From contig CALFOL010000430.1 of NCBI GenBank assembly GCA_937919915.1, forward strand, positions 1 through 38,816: a stretch of 38,816 nt of DNA, in the 5' to 3' direction. The notes beneath the pieces are model-generated. The model saw nothing but the letters and a program-made list of their open reading frames with translations, had not been told where the DNA came from and made no database searches. Source of the stretch: an uncultured Planctomycetaceae bacterium (GTDB lineage Bacteria; Planctomycetota; Planctomycetia; Planctomycetales; Planctomycetaceae). The translations under genes were made by a program, and so were the position numbers. Every line of letters starts with the position of its first letter. The stretch's first letter is position 1. Positions 1 to 8,946 of this stretch are shown here, one piece after another.

Positions 1-387
1 CAGGCCGACCCGCCCAAATCCACCGCGACCGATTGGTTTGACAAACGTGTAGCGGTTGCGGTCAATTTTCGAAACAGGTGCTGGAGCGGCACCTGCCCTG
101 GCCGCGGCTGCGGCTGCGGCTGCGGCTGCGGCTTCCAGGACGATGGCTTCGGCCACAGAGAGGTACCGGGCAACCGCGACTTCGTCGGACACTGGCCCAT
201 CTGCACCGGGATGAGCGAACCACGTCTCAAGCAGGTTTTCCAATGCCAGACATTGATCGCCCGTCGGAGCCCGGCCGACTCGTTCGGCAACATCGTCCAA
301 AGTCGGAGTGGGAAGCGCTTTCAATTCCTCACACAGGTCATCAATAAGGTTTTGCACCGTTGAGGACGGTTCGTTGTCGTGACTCAT
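1..387 (-). CDS. Serine/threonine protein kinase, N-terminal part (continues beyond the left edge)
   Basis: My minus-strand translation from the ATG at 387 reads MSHDNEPSSTVQNLIDDLCEELKAL...VARYLSVAEAIVLEAAAAAAAAAARAGAAPAPVSKIDRNRYTFVKPIGRGGFGRVGL. The end matches a kinase glycine-rich loop (GRGGFGRV). The start overlaps the sigma factor stop as ATGA. This ORF is absent from the supplied track because it runs off the edge. Confidence 0.8.
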   Translation of the reverse strand, partial: MSHDNEPSSTVQNLIDDLCEELKALPTPTLDDVAERVGRAPTGDQCLALENLLETWFAHPGADGPVSDEVAVARYLSVAEAIVLEAAAAAAAAAAARAGAAPAPVSKIDRNRYTFVKPIGRGGFGRVGL

Positions 388-1048
388 AACTGGGCCTCAC
401 GCGGTGATTCGTTCTCGTCCCCGAATTGCTGCTGCAGTGACCTACCCATGGAACGAATGCGACGACCAACTGCGTCACGGCTGAGACCTACATCCTGAGC
501 GATTTCTTCCTGCGTGTAGCCATCAAGCAGTAATTCAAGAATTGCCCGTCGTTGAGAGTCGGGTTTGAACGTGTTCAGAATTTCGTTGACGTCCGCCGTG
601 ACCTCGGCCAGTGTTGCTGGTGTGAATTCACCGTAACCACGCGTTGGAGTTTCCAGAGGCGATTTGTCATCCTCATTGCCCATCTGGCTCGCCTGAAGAA
701 CCTCGCCACCACCTCGCTTCAACGCGTTCGCTGCTCGACGACGGGCGATCCACTTCTCGTGCAGTAGCTTGTACAGCCTGCCCTGAAGATCTTCGGACGT
801 GTAAACCTCAGACAGGCGGCCGCCGGGATTCTTGAGAATGTCGCCCGCGACACTTTGAGCCAGATCAGATTCCCCGTTGACTCCGTCCTCGGGCGATCCC
901 AGACGACGAGAGACCGCACGGGCGATTTCCTGAAGTCGCTCGCACGCTTTAGCAGTTGCAGTGCGTTCGAGTCTCCATGCAGAGCCCCGGCAAGTAGCGC
1001 CTCGGTGTCTGGTTGTTGATGGTTAGGTGTTTCCATTGCTGTTTCCAT
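384..1048 (-). pseudogene. ECF-type RNA polymerase sigma factor, apparently split by a frameshift at about 936-950
   Basis: ORF 719..1048 gives ...DTEALLAGALHGDSNALQLLKRA. The frame of ORF 384..722 extends upstream as ...ACERLQEIARAVSRRLGSPEDGVNGESDLAQSVAGDILKNPGGRLSEVYTSEDLQGRLYKLLHEKWIARRRAANALKRGGG... and ends in a sigma region 4 HTH (YTQEEIAQDVGLSRDAVGRRIRSM). Joining the frames restores a typical ECF layout. Confidence 0.7.
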
Positions 1049-1164
1049 TGTGCTTACATAAATAAATACCGCAACCGATTGTGGTCGGTTGGCGGGATAT
1101 TTCTAATCTCAGGCGTCGGCGGGGTCTCCACCATGGGAGCTCCCGCCGGACCGTGACAATGGCG

Positions 1165-1602
1165 CTATGGGTTTGTACACCAGCGAAAGGCTGCTTCGCG
1201 GGTTTCGAAGATCGGGCAGACTTCGTTCAGTCGCGTGATTTTCAGCACGCCGCCGAGATCTCCGACCAAAACCAGCTTCCGACCGTTCGTCTTCATAATC
1301 GAAGCGCCGGAGTGCAGCACCCCTGCCAACGCCGCGCCACAGCGTTCAACACGGGTGGTGTCCACAACGACTGCATTCACAGTGGAGTCTGGTTGGTAGC
1401 TGTCGAAGCGTTCTCTCAACCCCTGCAGCCGCTCCCGCTGCTGAGCACTGTAGTCCGAGAACGGAAGCACAATCAATTCCACCGGATTCGTTCCCCGGCC
1501 GAGTTCAGAATCGCCCGCGGCGATACCTGGTCCCGTTGGCGGAGGCGGCGGTCCTCCATCATCTTCCCATCGGCGCATTGCCTTGCTGCTTTCGTCTTTC
1601 AT
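1165..1602 (-). CDS. STAS-domain-like protein (anti-sigma antagonist-like)
   Basis: MKDESSKAMRRWEDDGG...VELIVLPFSDYSAQQRERLQGLRERFDSYQPDSTVNAVVVDTTRVERCGAALAGVLHSGASIMKTNGRKLVLVGDLGGVLKITRLNEVCPIFETREAAF has the STAS beta-alpha pattern. A GGGAGA-like RBS precedes the ATG at 1602. Confidence 0.6.
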   Translation of the reverse strand: MKDESSKAMRRWEDDGGPPPPPTGPGIAAGDSELGRGTNPVELIVLPFSDYSAQQRERLQGLRERFDSYQPDSTVNAVVVDTTRVERCGAALAGVLHSGASIMKTNGRKLVLVGDLGGVLKITRLNEVCPIFETREAAFRWCTNP

Positions 1603-1805
1603 GGTCTTCTCCCTCTGGAATTCATCTTGAGCCGGAACACAGTGTTCCGTTGCACAAAATGACGTCTGCAAACCAGAAAATGTCTGTGCGGCTGAAGTGC
1701 AAAGTTTGTCAAACTTGTTTGGGAACCGCGAACATTCGGATTCCGGGTCGGTCGTGTTCATTTCCAGCCCCCCTGCCTTCGCAAGCCGGAGCACCTGAAT
1801 AAGAC

Positions 1806-1990
1806 CAACCACGGACGTGAGTCCGTGGGACAGGGCGTAGACATTCGGGGCAGTCCCGGAGGGACGACAGGAGTCTTGGTTCTCGCACTCTTCTGCCGTC
1901 CCGTCGGGACTCGACGTGACAATATCGACCCCAACCACGGACTCACGTCCGTGGCTACAGCCTGTCGTCCCGTTGGGACTGAATCGCACG
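1806..1990. repeat. Palindromic dispersed repeat, copy 1
   Basis: Hairpins ccacggac-gtga-gtccgtgg (1809-1828) and ccacggac-tcac-gtccgtgg (1935-1954), plus gtccc-N3-gggac modules, ending gtccc-gtt-gggactgaatcgca (1967-1988). Confidence 0.8.
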
Positions 1991-2070
1991 GCCCGAAAAA
2001 CATGCGTCATCCTTGAACCAAACTGTCTGTCCGCCCAAAATCCTTCACGGCGATGACCGGCAGGAATAAA

Positions 2071-3579
2071 CTACTGTGGTTCCGCAACGACTGCTGACCT
2101 GGCTGGCAGTGTTAACCGCATTGGCTGGCCGTCCTGGCACTGCACTGCAACGCCAGATGAGTTCGTGATCCGCACTATTGCGTCGGACCAGGTCAGTGAC
2201 GGCAGTTCCAGTTCGATCGCTTCAAGTCCTGAATTGAAGGCGGCTAGTAACTGCGAGGACTTTCCTTCGACACTGAACGCGGCGGCCATCTGTTCTGCTT
2301 TTAATAGCGTGGGTGCCTCTTTGCTGCCGATGCCCGATGACGTTCGCAACTGGATACATTGCTTGTACCAGTCTCTGAGACCCATGTCCCACGTGGATTC
2401 TTCCCATGGGAAACCTTTGCGGCAATCGGGGTCATGCCGTCCGTCCAGGCCGATTTCGTCTCCGTAATAGATACAGGGGGCTCCGGGCAGCACGCAGAGA
2501 AACAGCCATGCCATTTTCAACGCGTCTTTGTCGCCGCGGCAGCAGGTCAGGAAGCGGGGCATGTCGTGACTGTCGAGCAGATTCAGTTGCGATGCGGCGA
2601 CTTCCGGAGCGTACATCGACGTCACGTTGGCGATTTCTGTGGCGAATTCTTCTCCGCTAAACGCCTTCACGTGGCTAAAGCTGGATGGCCGCCGAGTTTC
2701 TTCCAGGTCCAGGCTGTCACCGCCGAAAAAGCCGATGCACGCAGCGGTGACCTGGTAGTTCATGACGGCGTCCCACATGTCGCCTTGCAACCAGCGTTTG
2801 GCTTCGCCCCAGACTTCGCCGACGATGTAGACTTCGGGGTTGATGGCTCGCACGCGGCGACGGAATTCTCGCCAGAATTCGTCGTCGTCAATTTCGTTGG
2901 GGACGTCGAGTCGCCAGCCGTCGATTCCGAATTCCACCCAGTGTGTCGCAACCGACAGCAGGAATTCTCGCACAGCCGCGCAGTCTGTGTTGAACTTTGG
3001 CAGCGCGGGCAGGTTCCACCACGCGGAATAGCCGATCGCTTCGTAACTGCCCTGCCCTGATGCCAGATTGTCTGCTGCGGCTTTGTCCGGATACGGTTGG
3101 AACGGACGGCTGCCGTCCATGCGATCCGGAGCGTAATGGAACCAATCGCGATATGGTGAGGCGGGGCCGTTTTCGAGCACATGATGAAACTGCCAGAAGC
3201 CGCGACTGGCGTGATTGAAGACACCGTCGAGGACGATTTTCATGTCTTTGGCGTGAGCCGCATCGACGAGTTCTCGCAGAGCCTGGTTGCCACCCAGCAA
3301 CGGATCGACGTTGAAGTAGTCGAACGTGTGGTAGCGATGATTTGCAGCTGAAGAAAAGATCGGGCAGAAGTAGATCGCGGTGACTCCCAGATCTTTCAAG
3401 TAGTCGAGCCGATCGATGACGCCATACAGATCGCCTCCTTTGAAACCGTATGGTGTGGGAGGACTGTCCCACGATTCGATCTCGGCGTCGAATTGCACTT
3501 TGCCGCTGCGCGCAAATCGGTCAGGAAAGATCTGGTAGAAGATGGAGTGATTAACCCACACAGGTGTGTCGATTGTCAT
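2071..3579 (-). CDS. GH13 alpha-amylase family (cyclomaltodextrinase/neopullulanase-like)
   Basis: [26 protein letters not shown]...[16 protein letters not shown]...[13 protein letters not shown]...GEVWGEA...[13 protein letters not shown]; these are conserved GH13 regions. ORF track extends to 3594. Confidence 0.9.
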   Translation of the reverse strand: MTIDTPVWVNHSIFYQIFPDRFARSGKVQFDAEIESWDSPPTPYGFKGGDLYGVIDRLDYLKDLGVTAIYFCPIFSSAANHRYHTFDYFNVDPLLGGNQALRELVDAAHAKDMKIVLDGVFNHASRGFWQFHHVLENGPASPYRDWFHYAPDRMDGSRPFQPYPDKAAADNLASGQGSYEAIGYSAWWNLPALPKFNTDCAAVREFLLSVATHWVEFGIDGWRLDVPNEIDDDEFWREFRRRVRAINPEVYIVGEVWGEAKRWLQGDMWDAVMNYQVTAACIGFFGGDSLDLEETRRPSSFSHVKAFSGEEFATEIANVTSMYAPEVAASQLNLLDSHDMPRFLTCCRGDKDALKMAWLFLCVLPGAPCIYYGDEIGLDGRHDPDCRKGFPWEESTWDMGLRDWYKQCIQLRTSSGIGSKEAPTLLKAEQMAAAFSVEGKSSQLLAAFNSGLEAIELELPSLTWSDAIVRITNSSGVAVQCQDGQPMRLTLPARSAVVAEPQ

Positions 3580-3818
3580 GTCGGAATTTCGCAAAGAGAG
3601 TGTTCAGGAATCGGCAGTTTACAATGAACGCGGCTGACTTGCGGCCACGGGATCAGTTTTCGAAGCAAGAAAATCGACTCCGGCACACGCGTTTCGTTCA
3701 CGATCCGGGCGAGTCGCGTTTTTGCGCCGTAATTGCTAGAATCGCGGGTAGCATGATCGTCGTGTTGTCCGCGAGAAAGAGTGCTGATTGACAACTATTT
3801 AGAGGTACACGTTCGAAG

Positions 3819-4631
3819 ATGAAAAACGACCTGTTTGATCTCAGTGGTGATGTGGCCGTCGTGACCGGCGGTACGGGAACTCTTGGCGGAGCGATGGCTG
3901 ATGCGTTGGCTGCCTACGGTGCGAAGGTCGCGATTCTGGGGCGAAATCCAGAACGCGGTGCGGCGCGTGTGAAGGCGATTGAAGACGCTGGTGGAACCGC
4001 TATCTTTCAGGCCGCCGATGCTCTGGACGTGGCTTCATTGACAGCAGCCCGCGACGCGATCAATGAGAAGCTCGGGTCGATCAGTGTTTTGGTGAGTGCG
4101 GCTGGCGGCAATCATCCCGATGCGACTCTGCCGCCAGGCAGCGACTTTTGCAAACTGCCGAAGGAGGCGTGGAACAGTGTCTTCGATCTGAATCTCGTTG
4201 GTGGTTCGTTGTTGCCGTCGCAGGTGTTCGGCGAAACCATGCTGGCGAATGGCAAGGGCAGCATCATTAACATCGCATCGATGGCGGGCATGATTCCGTT
4301 GTCTCGAGTCGTCGCTTACTCCGCCGCCAAAGCTGCTGTGTTGAATCTGACACAGTTTCTGGCGCGAGAATGGGCCACCAAAGGCGTTCGCGTGAATGCG
4401 ATCAGCCCTGGATTCTTTCCGGCGGAACAAAATAAGACCCTGTTGTTTAACGAAGACGGCAGCTACACAGAACGCGGCGGTCAGATTATTGGTCACACGC
4501 CGATGGCTCGCTTCGGCACGTCGGATGAACTTGCAGGTGCCGTTGTGTGGCTGGCTGCTCAGAAGGCATCCAGCTTTGTGACCGGTCAGAACATTGTTGT
4601 CGACGGCGGATTTATTTCGACCACGATTTAA
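3819..4631 (+). CDS. SDR family oxidoreductase, similar to D-mannonate oxidoreductases
   Basis: VVTGGTGTLGGAMADALAAYGAKVAILGR (TGxxxGxG), YSAAKAA active-site YxxxK, NAISPGFFPAEQNKTLLFNEDGSYTERGGQIIGHTPMARFG. Confidence 0.85.
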   Translation: MKNDLFDLSGDVAVVTGGTGTLGGAMADALAAYGAKVAILGRNPERGAARVKAIEDAGGTAIFQAADALDVASLTAARDAINEKLGSISVLVSAAGGNHPDATLPPGSDFCKLPKEAWNSVFDLNLVGGSLLPSQVFGETMLANGKGSIINIASMAGMIPLSRVVAYSAAKAAVLNLTQFLAREWATKGVRVNAISPGFFPAEQNKTLLFNEDGSYTERGGQIIGHTPMARFGTSDELAGAVVWLAAQKASSFVTGQNIVVDGGFISTTI

Positions 4632-4649
4632 GTCGGTCTTTATTTGTGA

Positions 4650-4862
4650 TTCAGCCCCATCGGGGCGATCCCTGGTTAGCCTCGGGCGTAAGCCCGAGGA
4701 TACGGTACGAAATGTTGGACAAGTCCCGAACGGACGACATCGGCCGATCCGCATTTCGCTGATGTCGGCCCTTCGGGGCTTGTTGAGTGTTGTGTTTCTG
4801 TTCCCCGGGCTTACGCCCGGGGCTAACAATATGTCGTCCCTTCGGGACTGAATCGCATGGCT
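4650..4862. repeat. Palindromic dispersed repeat, copy 2
   Basis: Hairpins cctcgggc-gtaa-gcccgagg (4680-4699) and ccccgggc-ttac-gcccgggg (4803-4822); inner inverted pair cgacatc/gatgtcg (4735-4767); end gtccc-ttc-gggactgaatcgca (4836-4857). Confidence 0.85.
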
Positions 4863-4935
4863 TGGAATCGGTTTCCACGGAATTGATGCTCGGCATCAAA
4901 ACCCCGTTTGCATTCGTTTCAGTTAGCACATCGAT

Positions 4936-6672
4936 ATGTTCTCACGCACCAAACGCACGGTCGAACAACTCCGCAGCTACCGGTATTTCGGTCCAGATGA
5001 TCTGCGTTCGTTCGGACATCGTTCGCGACAAAAACAGGCAGGCTTTGGGACTGAGGAGTTCGAAGGGAAGCCGGTCATCGGTATTCTGAACACATGGAAC
5101 GACCTCATCAGCTGTCACGCTCACTTCAAGCAACGCGTGGAAGAAGTCAAACGCGGCGTGTGGCAGGCGGGCGGGTTTCCGGTGGAAGTTCCGGTGATGG
5201 GAATGTCGGAAACCTTCATGAAGCCGACGTCGATGTATTACCGCAACTTCCTGGCAATGGAAGCTGAGGAAGTCCTGCGGACGTATCCGATCGACGCTGC
5301 TGTGCTGATGGGCGGTTGTGACAAGACGGTTCCCGCGCTGCTGATGGGAGCACTCAGTGCGGACGTGCCGTCGATCTTTATGCCCGGTGGCCCGATGAAC
5401 AAAAGCAGCTGGCGCGGTGACCAGCTTGGTAGCGGCAGCGATGTCTGGAAGTACTGGGCAGAACGCGGCGCGGGGCGAATGGGCTGTGATGCGTGGTGCG
5501 AGCTGGAAGAACATATCGCTGCGTCTCCTGGCCACTGCATGACGATGGGTACTGCGTCGACGATGACTTCGATCACCGAAACGATGGGCATGAGTCTGCC
5601 TGGTTCGTCATCGGTGCCAGCTACGCATTCGTCACATTCGCGTATGGCTTCCGCCACTGGCCGACAGGCGGTTGAGCTGGCGTGGTACAACGTGAAGCCA
5701 ACGGAAATTATGACGGCTGAGGCTTTCGATAACGCGATCACTGCTCTGATGGCGATGGGCGGTTCGACGAACGCCATCGTGCATCTGATGGCGTTGGCCG
5801 GGAGAGCTCAAGTGCCGTTGACGCTGGAGCGTTTCGACGAGATTTCTCAGACGACTCCCGTGGTTGGCAACCTGCGGCCTGCCGGGAAATATGTGATGGG
5901 CGATTTCTTCGACGCGGGCGGACTGCGTGGTTTGCTGAGTCGCGTCGAAGATCTGCTGAATCTGGACGTTCCGAATGTCGCGGGTACGACCTTGCGAGAT
6001 GCGATTTCCGGCGCAGAGGTTTATGATGACGATGTGATTCGCGTTCGCAGTAATCCGATTTGTGAAAAGAACAGTCTGGCGGTGTTGCGAGGCAACCTGT
6101 GTCCTGACGGTGCCGTCATTAAGCCGGCGGCTGCGGAGGCGCAGCTTCACAAGCATCGCGGGCCGGCCGTTGTGTTTAAGAACTATCCGGATCTGAAGGC
6201 TCGCATAGAAGATCCCGCGCTGGCGTTGACGAAAGATCATGTGATCGTTCTGCAACACGCGGGGCCGCTGGGTGCTCCGGGGATGCCGGAATGGGGCATG
6301 CTGCCGATTCCGAAGTATTTGCTGGAACAGGGAGTTCGCGACATGGTGCGAATCAGCGACGCGCGCATGAGCGGCACCAGTTACGGTGCGTGTGTGTTGC
6401 ATGTAGCACCGGAATCATTCATCGGCGGTCCACTGGCGTTTGTTCAGGACGGTGACATGATCACGCTGGACGTTGAGGGCCGGTTGCTGCAGCTGGAAAT
6501 CAGTGACGAAGAACTGGCGACCCGCAAAGCTGCGTGGAAACGACCGGAGAATCGGTTTACTCGGGGCTATGGCAAACTGTATTTCGACGAGGCAACGCAG
6601 GCCAATGTGGGTTGTGACTTCCGCTTTCTGCATGCGGACGGCAGTCAGGATCCGGAACCAAGCATCTATTGA
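4936..6672 (+). CDS. IlvD/Edd family dehydratase (sugar-acid dehydratase such as L-arabonate dehydratase, or dihydroxy-acid dehydratase)
   Basis: GILNTWNDLISCHAHFKQRVEEVKRGVWQAGGFPVEVPVMGMSETF, VLMGGCDKTVPALLMGA, MTMGTASTMTSITETMGMSLPGSSSVPA, RISDARMSGTSYGACVLHVAPE. Confidence 0.9.
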   Translation: MFSRTKRTVEQLRSYRYFGPDDLRSFGHRSRQKQAGFGTEEFEGKPVIGILNTWNDLISCHAHFKQRVEEVKRGVWQAGGFPVEVPVMGMSETFMKPTSMYYRNFLAMEAEEVLRTYPIDAAVLMGGCDKTVPALLMGALSADVPSIFMPGGPMNKSSWRGDQLGSGSDVWKYWAERGAGRMGCDAWCELEEHIAASPGHCMTMGTASTMTSITETMGMSLPGSSSVPATHSSHSRMASATGRQAVELAWYNVKPTEIMTAEAFDNAITALMAMGGSTNAIVHLMALAGRAQVPLTLERFDEISQTTPVVGNLRPAGKYVMGDFFDAGGLRGLLSRVEDLLNLDVPNVAGTTLRDAISGAEVYDDDVIRVRSNPICEKNSLAVLRGNLCPDGAVIKPAAAEAQLHKHRGPAVVFKNYPDLKARIEDPALALTKDHVIVLQHAGPLGAPGMPEWGMLPIPKYLLEQGVRDMVRISDARMSGTSYGACVLHVAPESFIGGPLAFVQDGDMITLDVEGRLLQLEISDEELATRKAAWKRPENRFTRGYGKLYFDEATQANVGCDFRFLHADGSQDPEPSIY

Positions 6673-6834
6673 TCGATCAACGCGTCACCTGGCAGATACC
6701 AGCACGCGGCACCAGCAAGTGAATCTCCAGCGTTGCCAGCAATTCACTCGTTGGCGCTTCGTGCTGGTAAGCGTAGCAAATGCGCGGCCAGGCATTGTTG
6801 CACCAATTCGTTCCCGAATTCAAAGCAAGCTCAA

Positions 6835-7068
6835 ATGGAAATCGTTGGAGGCATTCTGATGTGCATTGGCGCTGCGTTGATTGGTGCAGTCTGGTTCATC
6901 GTCACCGTATTTCGGGAAGACGTCGTCTGGGGAATCATTTGTCTCATCGTTCCGATCGCTGGCCTGGCTTTCGTTGTTAAACACTGGGACGAAGCGAAGA
7001 GGCCATTCCTGATCAAGATCGCGGGTATCGCCATGATCTTTCTGGGCAGTGATCTGGCAGGGAACTAG
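6835..7068 (+). CDS. Small membrane protein, unknown function
   Basis: MEIVGGILMCIGAALIGAVWFIVTVFREDVVWGIICLIVPIAGLAFVVKHWDEAKRPFLIKIAGIAMIFLGSDLAGN; several hydrophobic segments. Confidence 0.55.
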   Translation: MEIVGGILMCIGAALIGAVWFIVTVFREDVVWGIICLIVPIAGLAFVVKHWDEAKRPFLIKIAGIAMIFLGSDLAGN

Positions 7069-7343
7069 TCGTGGCTGCACTGGTTGGCAGCGTCTCCGCG
7101 AATCCAGGCCCGGCAGACAGAAACCACAGATCGCTTATCTCCGAACCTTCGCGAAACGGTCGTGTCTGATGGGCACTTGTTGTCAGCACAGCAGATCTGC
7201 ATTCTGCATGGAAAGCGATCGTGTTTTGCGCTGACACCAGGTTTGTTTCGAATAGATTAAGGTCGCGTTAAGACATTACTGGCAAGGTCTTTCGAGCGAT
7301 CGAGAGTCCACGATTTATGTCTTCTGGGTGGCACGATGTTTAC

Positions 7344-7418
7344 GCAGTCTGTAGTGTAGTGGTACTGCACGTCGGCTTGTGGAGCCGAAAGCGGTGGGTT
7401 CAATTCCCCTCAGACTGC
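7344..7418 (+). tRNA. tRNA-His (anticodon GTG)
   Basis: Acceptor CAGTCTG/CAGACTG with G-1 opposite C73, D stem GTGT/GCAC, anticodon stem TCGGC/GCCGA around TTGTGGA, T loop TTCAATT. One T-stem mismatch; CCA not encoded. Confidence 0.92.
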
Positions 7419-7463
7419 CTCCCAAACCTGGATTTTGGGTTATGATCAAAAAGGGATAGTTCG

Positions 7464-8060
7464 GTGGTAACTTCAGTTCTGGAACGACCAACGCTCGTAC
7501 TCAACCGTAACTGGCAACCAGTTGGCGTCGCTACTGTTTCGCGTTCACTGGTGAAGGTGTGGAACGAAACAGCGCGCATTGTCGACCCGGTCGACTATCA
7601 GCAATACGGCTGGGAAGACTGGGCTCTGTTTGAGCCGGGTGAAGACGAAGTCTGCATTCAGACGCAATGGCTGAAGTTGCGTGTGCCTGAAGTCATCTCG
7701 CTCACAAGGTACGACAAGCTGCCAACCAACGTGGTGGCGTTCAGTCGTCGCAACGTGTTCAAACGCGACCAGTTTATGTGTCAGTATTGTAGTTGCCGTC
7801 CCGGCAGCGAAGAACTGACGATCGACCACGTTTTGCCGCGAGCACAGGGCGGTGCTTCTTCGTGGACGAACTGTGTTTTGGCTTGTGTGGAGTGCAACCA
7901 CCGCAAGGCAAACCGGACGCCCGAACGGGCTCAAATGCCGCTTAAGCGAAAGCCAGTGCGGCCATTGTGGAACCCGTCGTACGCTCGTCACGGTGTGCGA
8001 CTGGAAAGCTGGTCAAAGTTTGTCAGCGACGCGTATTGGAATGTGGAGATGGAAGATTAG
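7464..8060 (+). CDS. HNH endonuclease family protein
   Basis: GTG start; [58 protein letters not shown]-like HNH core with two CxxC pairs (CQYC, CVEC). Confidence 0.85.
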   Translation: [198 protein letters not shown]

Positions 8061-8098
8061 CGCCGGCGTTGACTGCGTCTTCCTGATTTTGCGATATG

Positions 8099-8131
8099 AA
8101 CCACGGGCACCTTGCCCGTGGTTTCTTTTTT
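8099..8131 (+). terminator. Intrinsic terminator
   Basis: aaccacgggca-cct-tgcccgtggtt (11-bp perfect stem) followed by ttctttttt, about 40 bp after the HNH gene stop. Confidence 0.8.
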
Positions 8132-8474
8132 GCTGCACCACATTGTCCAGGCCGCCGAGATGAATCCGCTGTCGAAGGTCATGGTCACAGTCTGATCGCC
8201 TGGTTGATTGCGGTTCTCACCAGCGCCGCGCGAGATCGCCAAAAGGGCGGTTGGTTGGACATTTGGTTTTTGCGATTGAGTGTGGAATCCTTCTGTTCGA
8301 CGAACGGGCAAAAAAAGTTTGCGCGTTTTGGAAGCGGAACGCGTCTAATTTTCTGATATCCGTGACGAATTGAAAGAAACGCCGAATCTCGTTGAGCCAC
8401 TGTAAGGTTTAACGCGTTGAGACGTCATCTGTGTGAGTTTCGTCGTCTCCCCATGCCAAAGTAAGCAGAAAGCA

Positions 8475-8681
8475 ATGAGTACTTCAGCCGTTAATTTTCA
8501 GATTCCCCCAGAGGTGAGTGGCGCACTGCGGTATGAACGCGTTGCACAACTTGAAGCGGTCCTGACGCTGCGGGAGAAGAACCAGCGAACTCGGTTTTGG
8601 CGTTCGATCGTCCTTGGCGTTATCTTTGTGCCCTGTCTTGTCATCGCTGGCGCCTTGCTGGCTCGACTTGTGACGGGATAA
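8475..8681 (+). CDS. Small protein with a C-terminal transmembrane segment
   Basis: MSTSAVNFQIPPEVSGALRYERVAQLEAVLTLREKNQRTRFWRSIVLGVIFVPCLVIAGALLARLVTG. Confidence 0.5.
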   Translation: MSTSAVNFQIPPEVSGALRYERVAQLEAVLTLREKNQRTRFWRSIVLGVIFVPCLVIAGALLARLVTG

Positions 8682-8946
8682 GCGACCGCTTCCACACAAC
8701 CCGCCTCGTCCTTCAGAGCGCGACCACGAGTAGGTTTCTTTAGAGCAGTTTACTTATTCCTGTGAACGGTACTCCCTCACGGGAGCAGTCTTTCTTCGAT
8801 CGAAACGCGTGCCCGCGGCCACAAGTCAGAGTAATACGCGGTAGGGAAGCGTGGAACGCGAAATCTGCGTCTCCTGTCGAGTTTCGGATGCAGGACTGTT
8901 ACAATGCAGCCGTTTCAGATCTGAACTCCCCACCGGAGAAGCGTCG

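Noticed and set aside
1758-2016. ORFs 1758..2003 (-), 1825..2016 (+) and the N-terminal extension of 1165..2010 (-)
   Set aside because: They run through the copy 1 repeat; the STAS gene more plausibly starts at 1602 with an RBS.
2359-3060. 233-aa plus-strand ORF antisense to the amylase (and similar long antisense ORFs at 4035-4829, 5632-6402, 28695-30023)
   Set aside because: Shadow ORFs opposite well-supported genes in GC-rich codon usage; composition is not protein-like.
4651-5089. ORFs such as ...LFPGLTPGANNMSSLRD and ...GLTICRPFGTESHG
   Set aside because: These are translations of the palindromic repeat element; no independent coding evidence.
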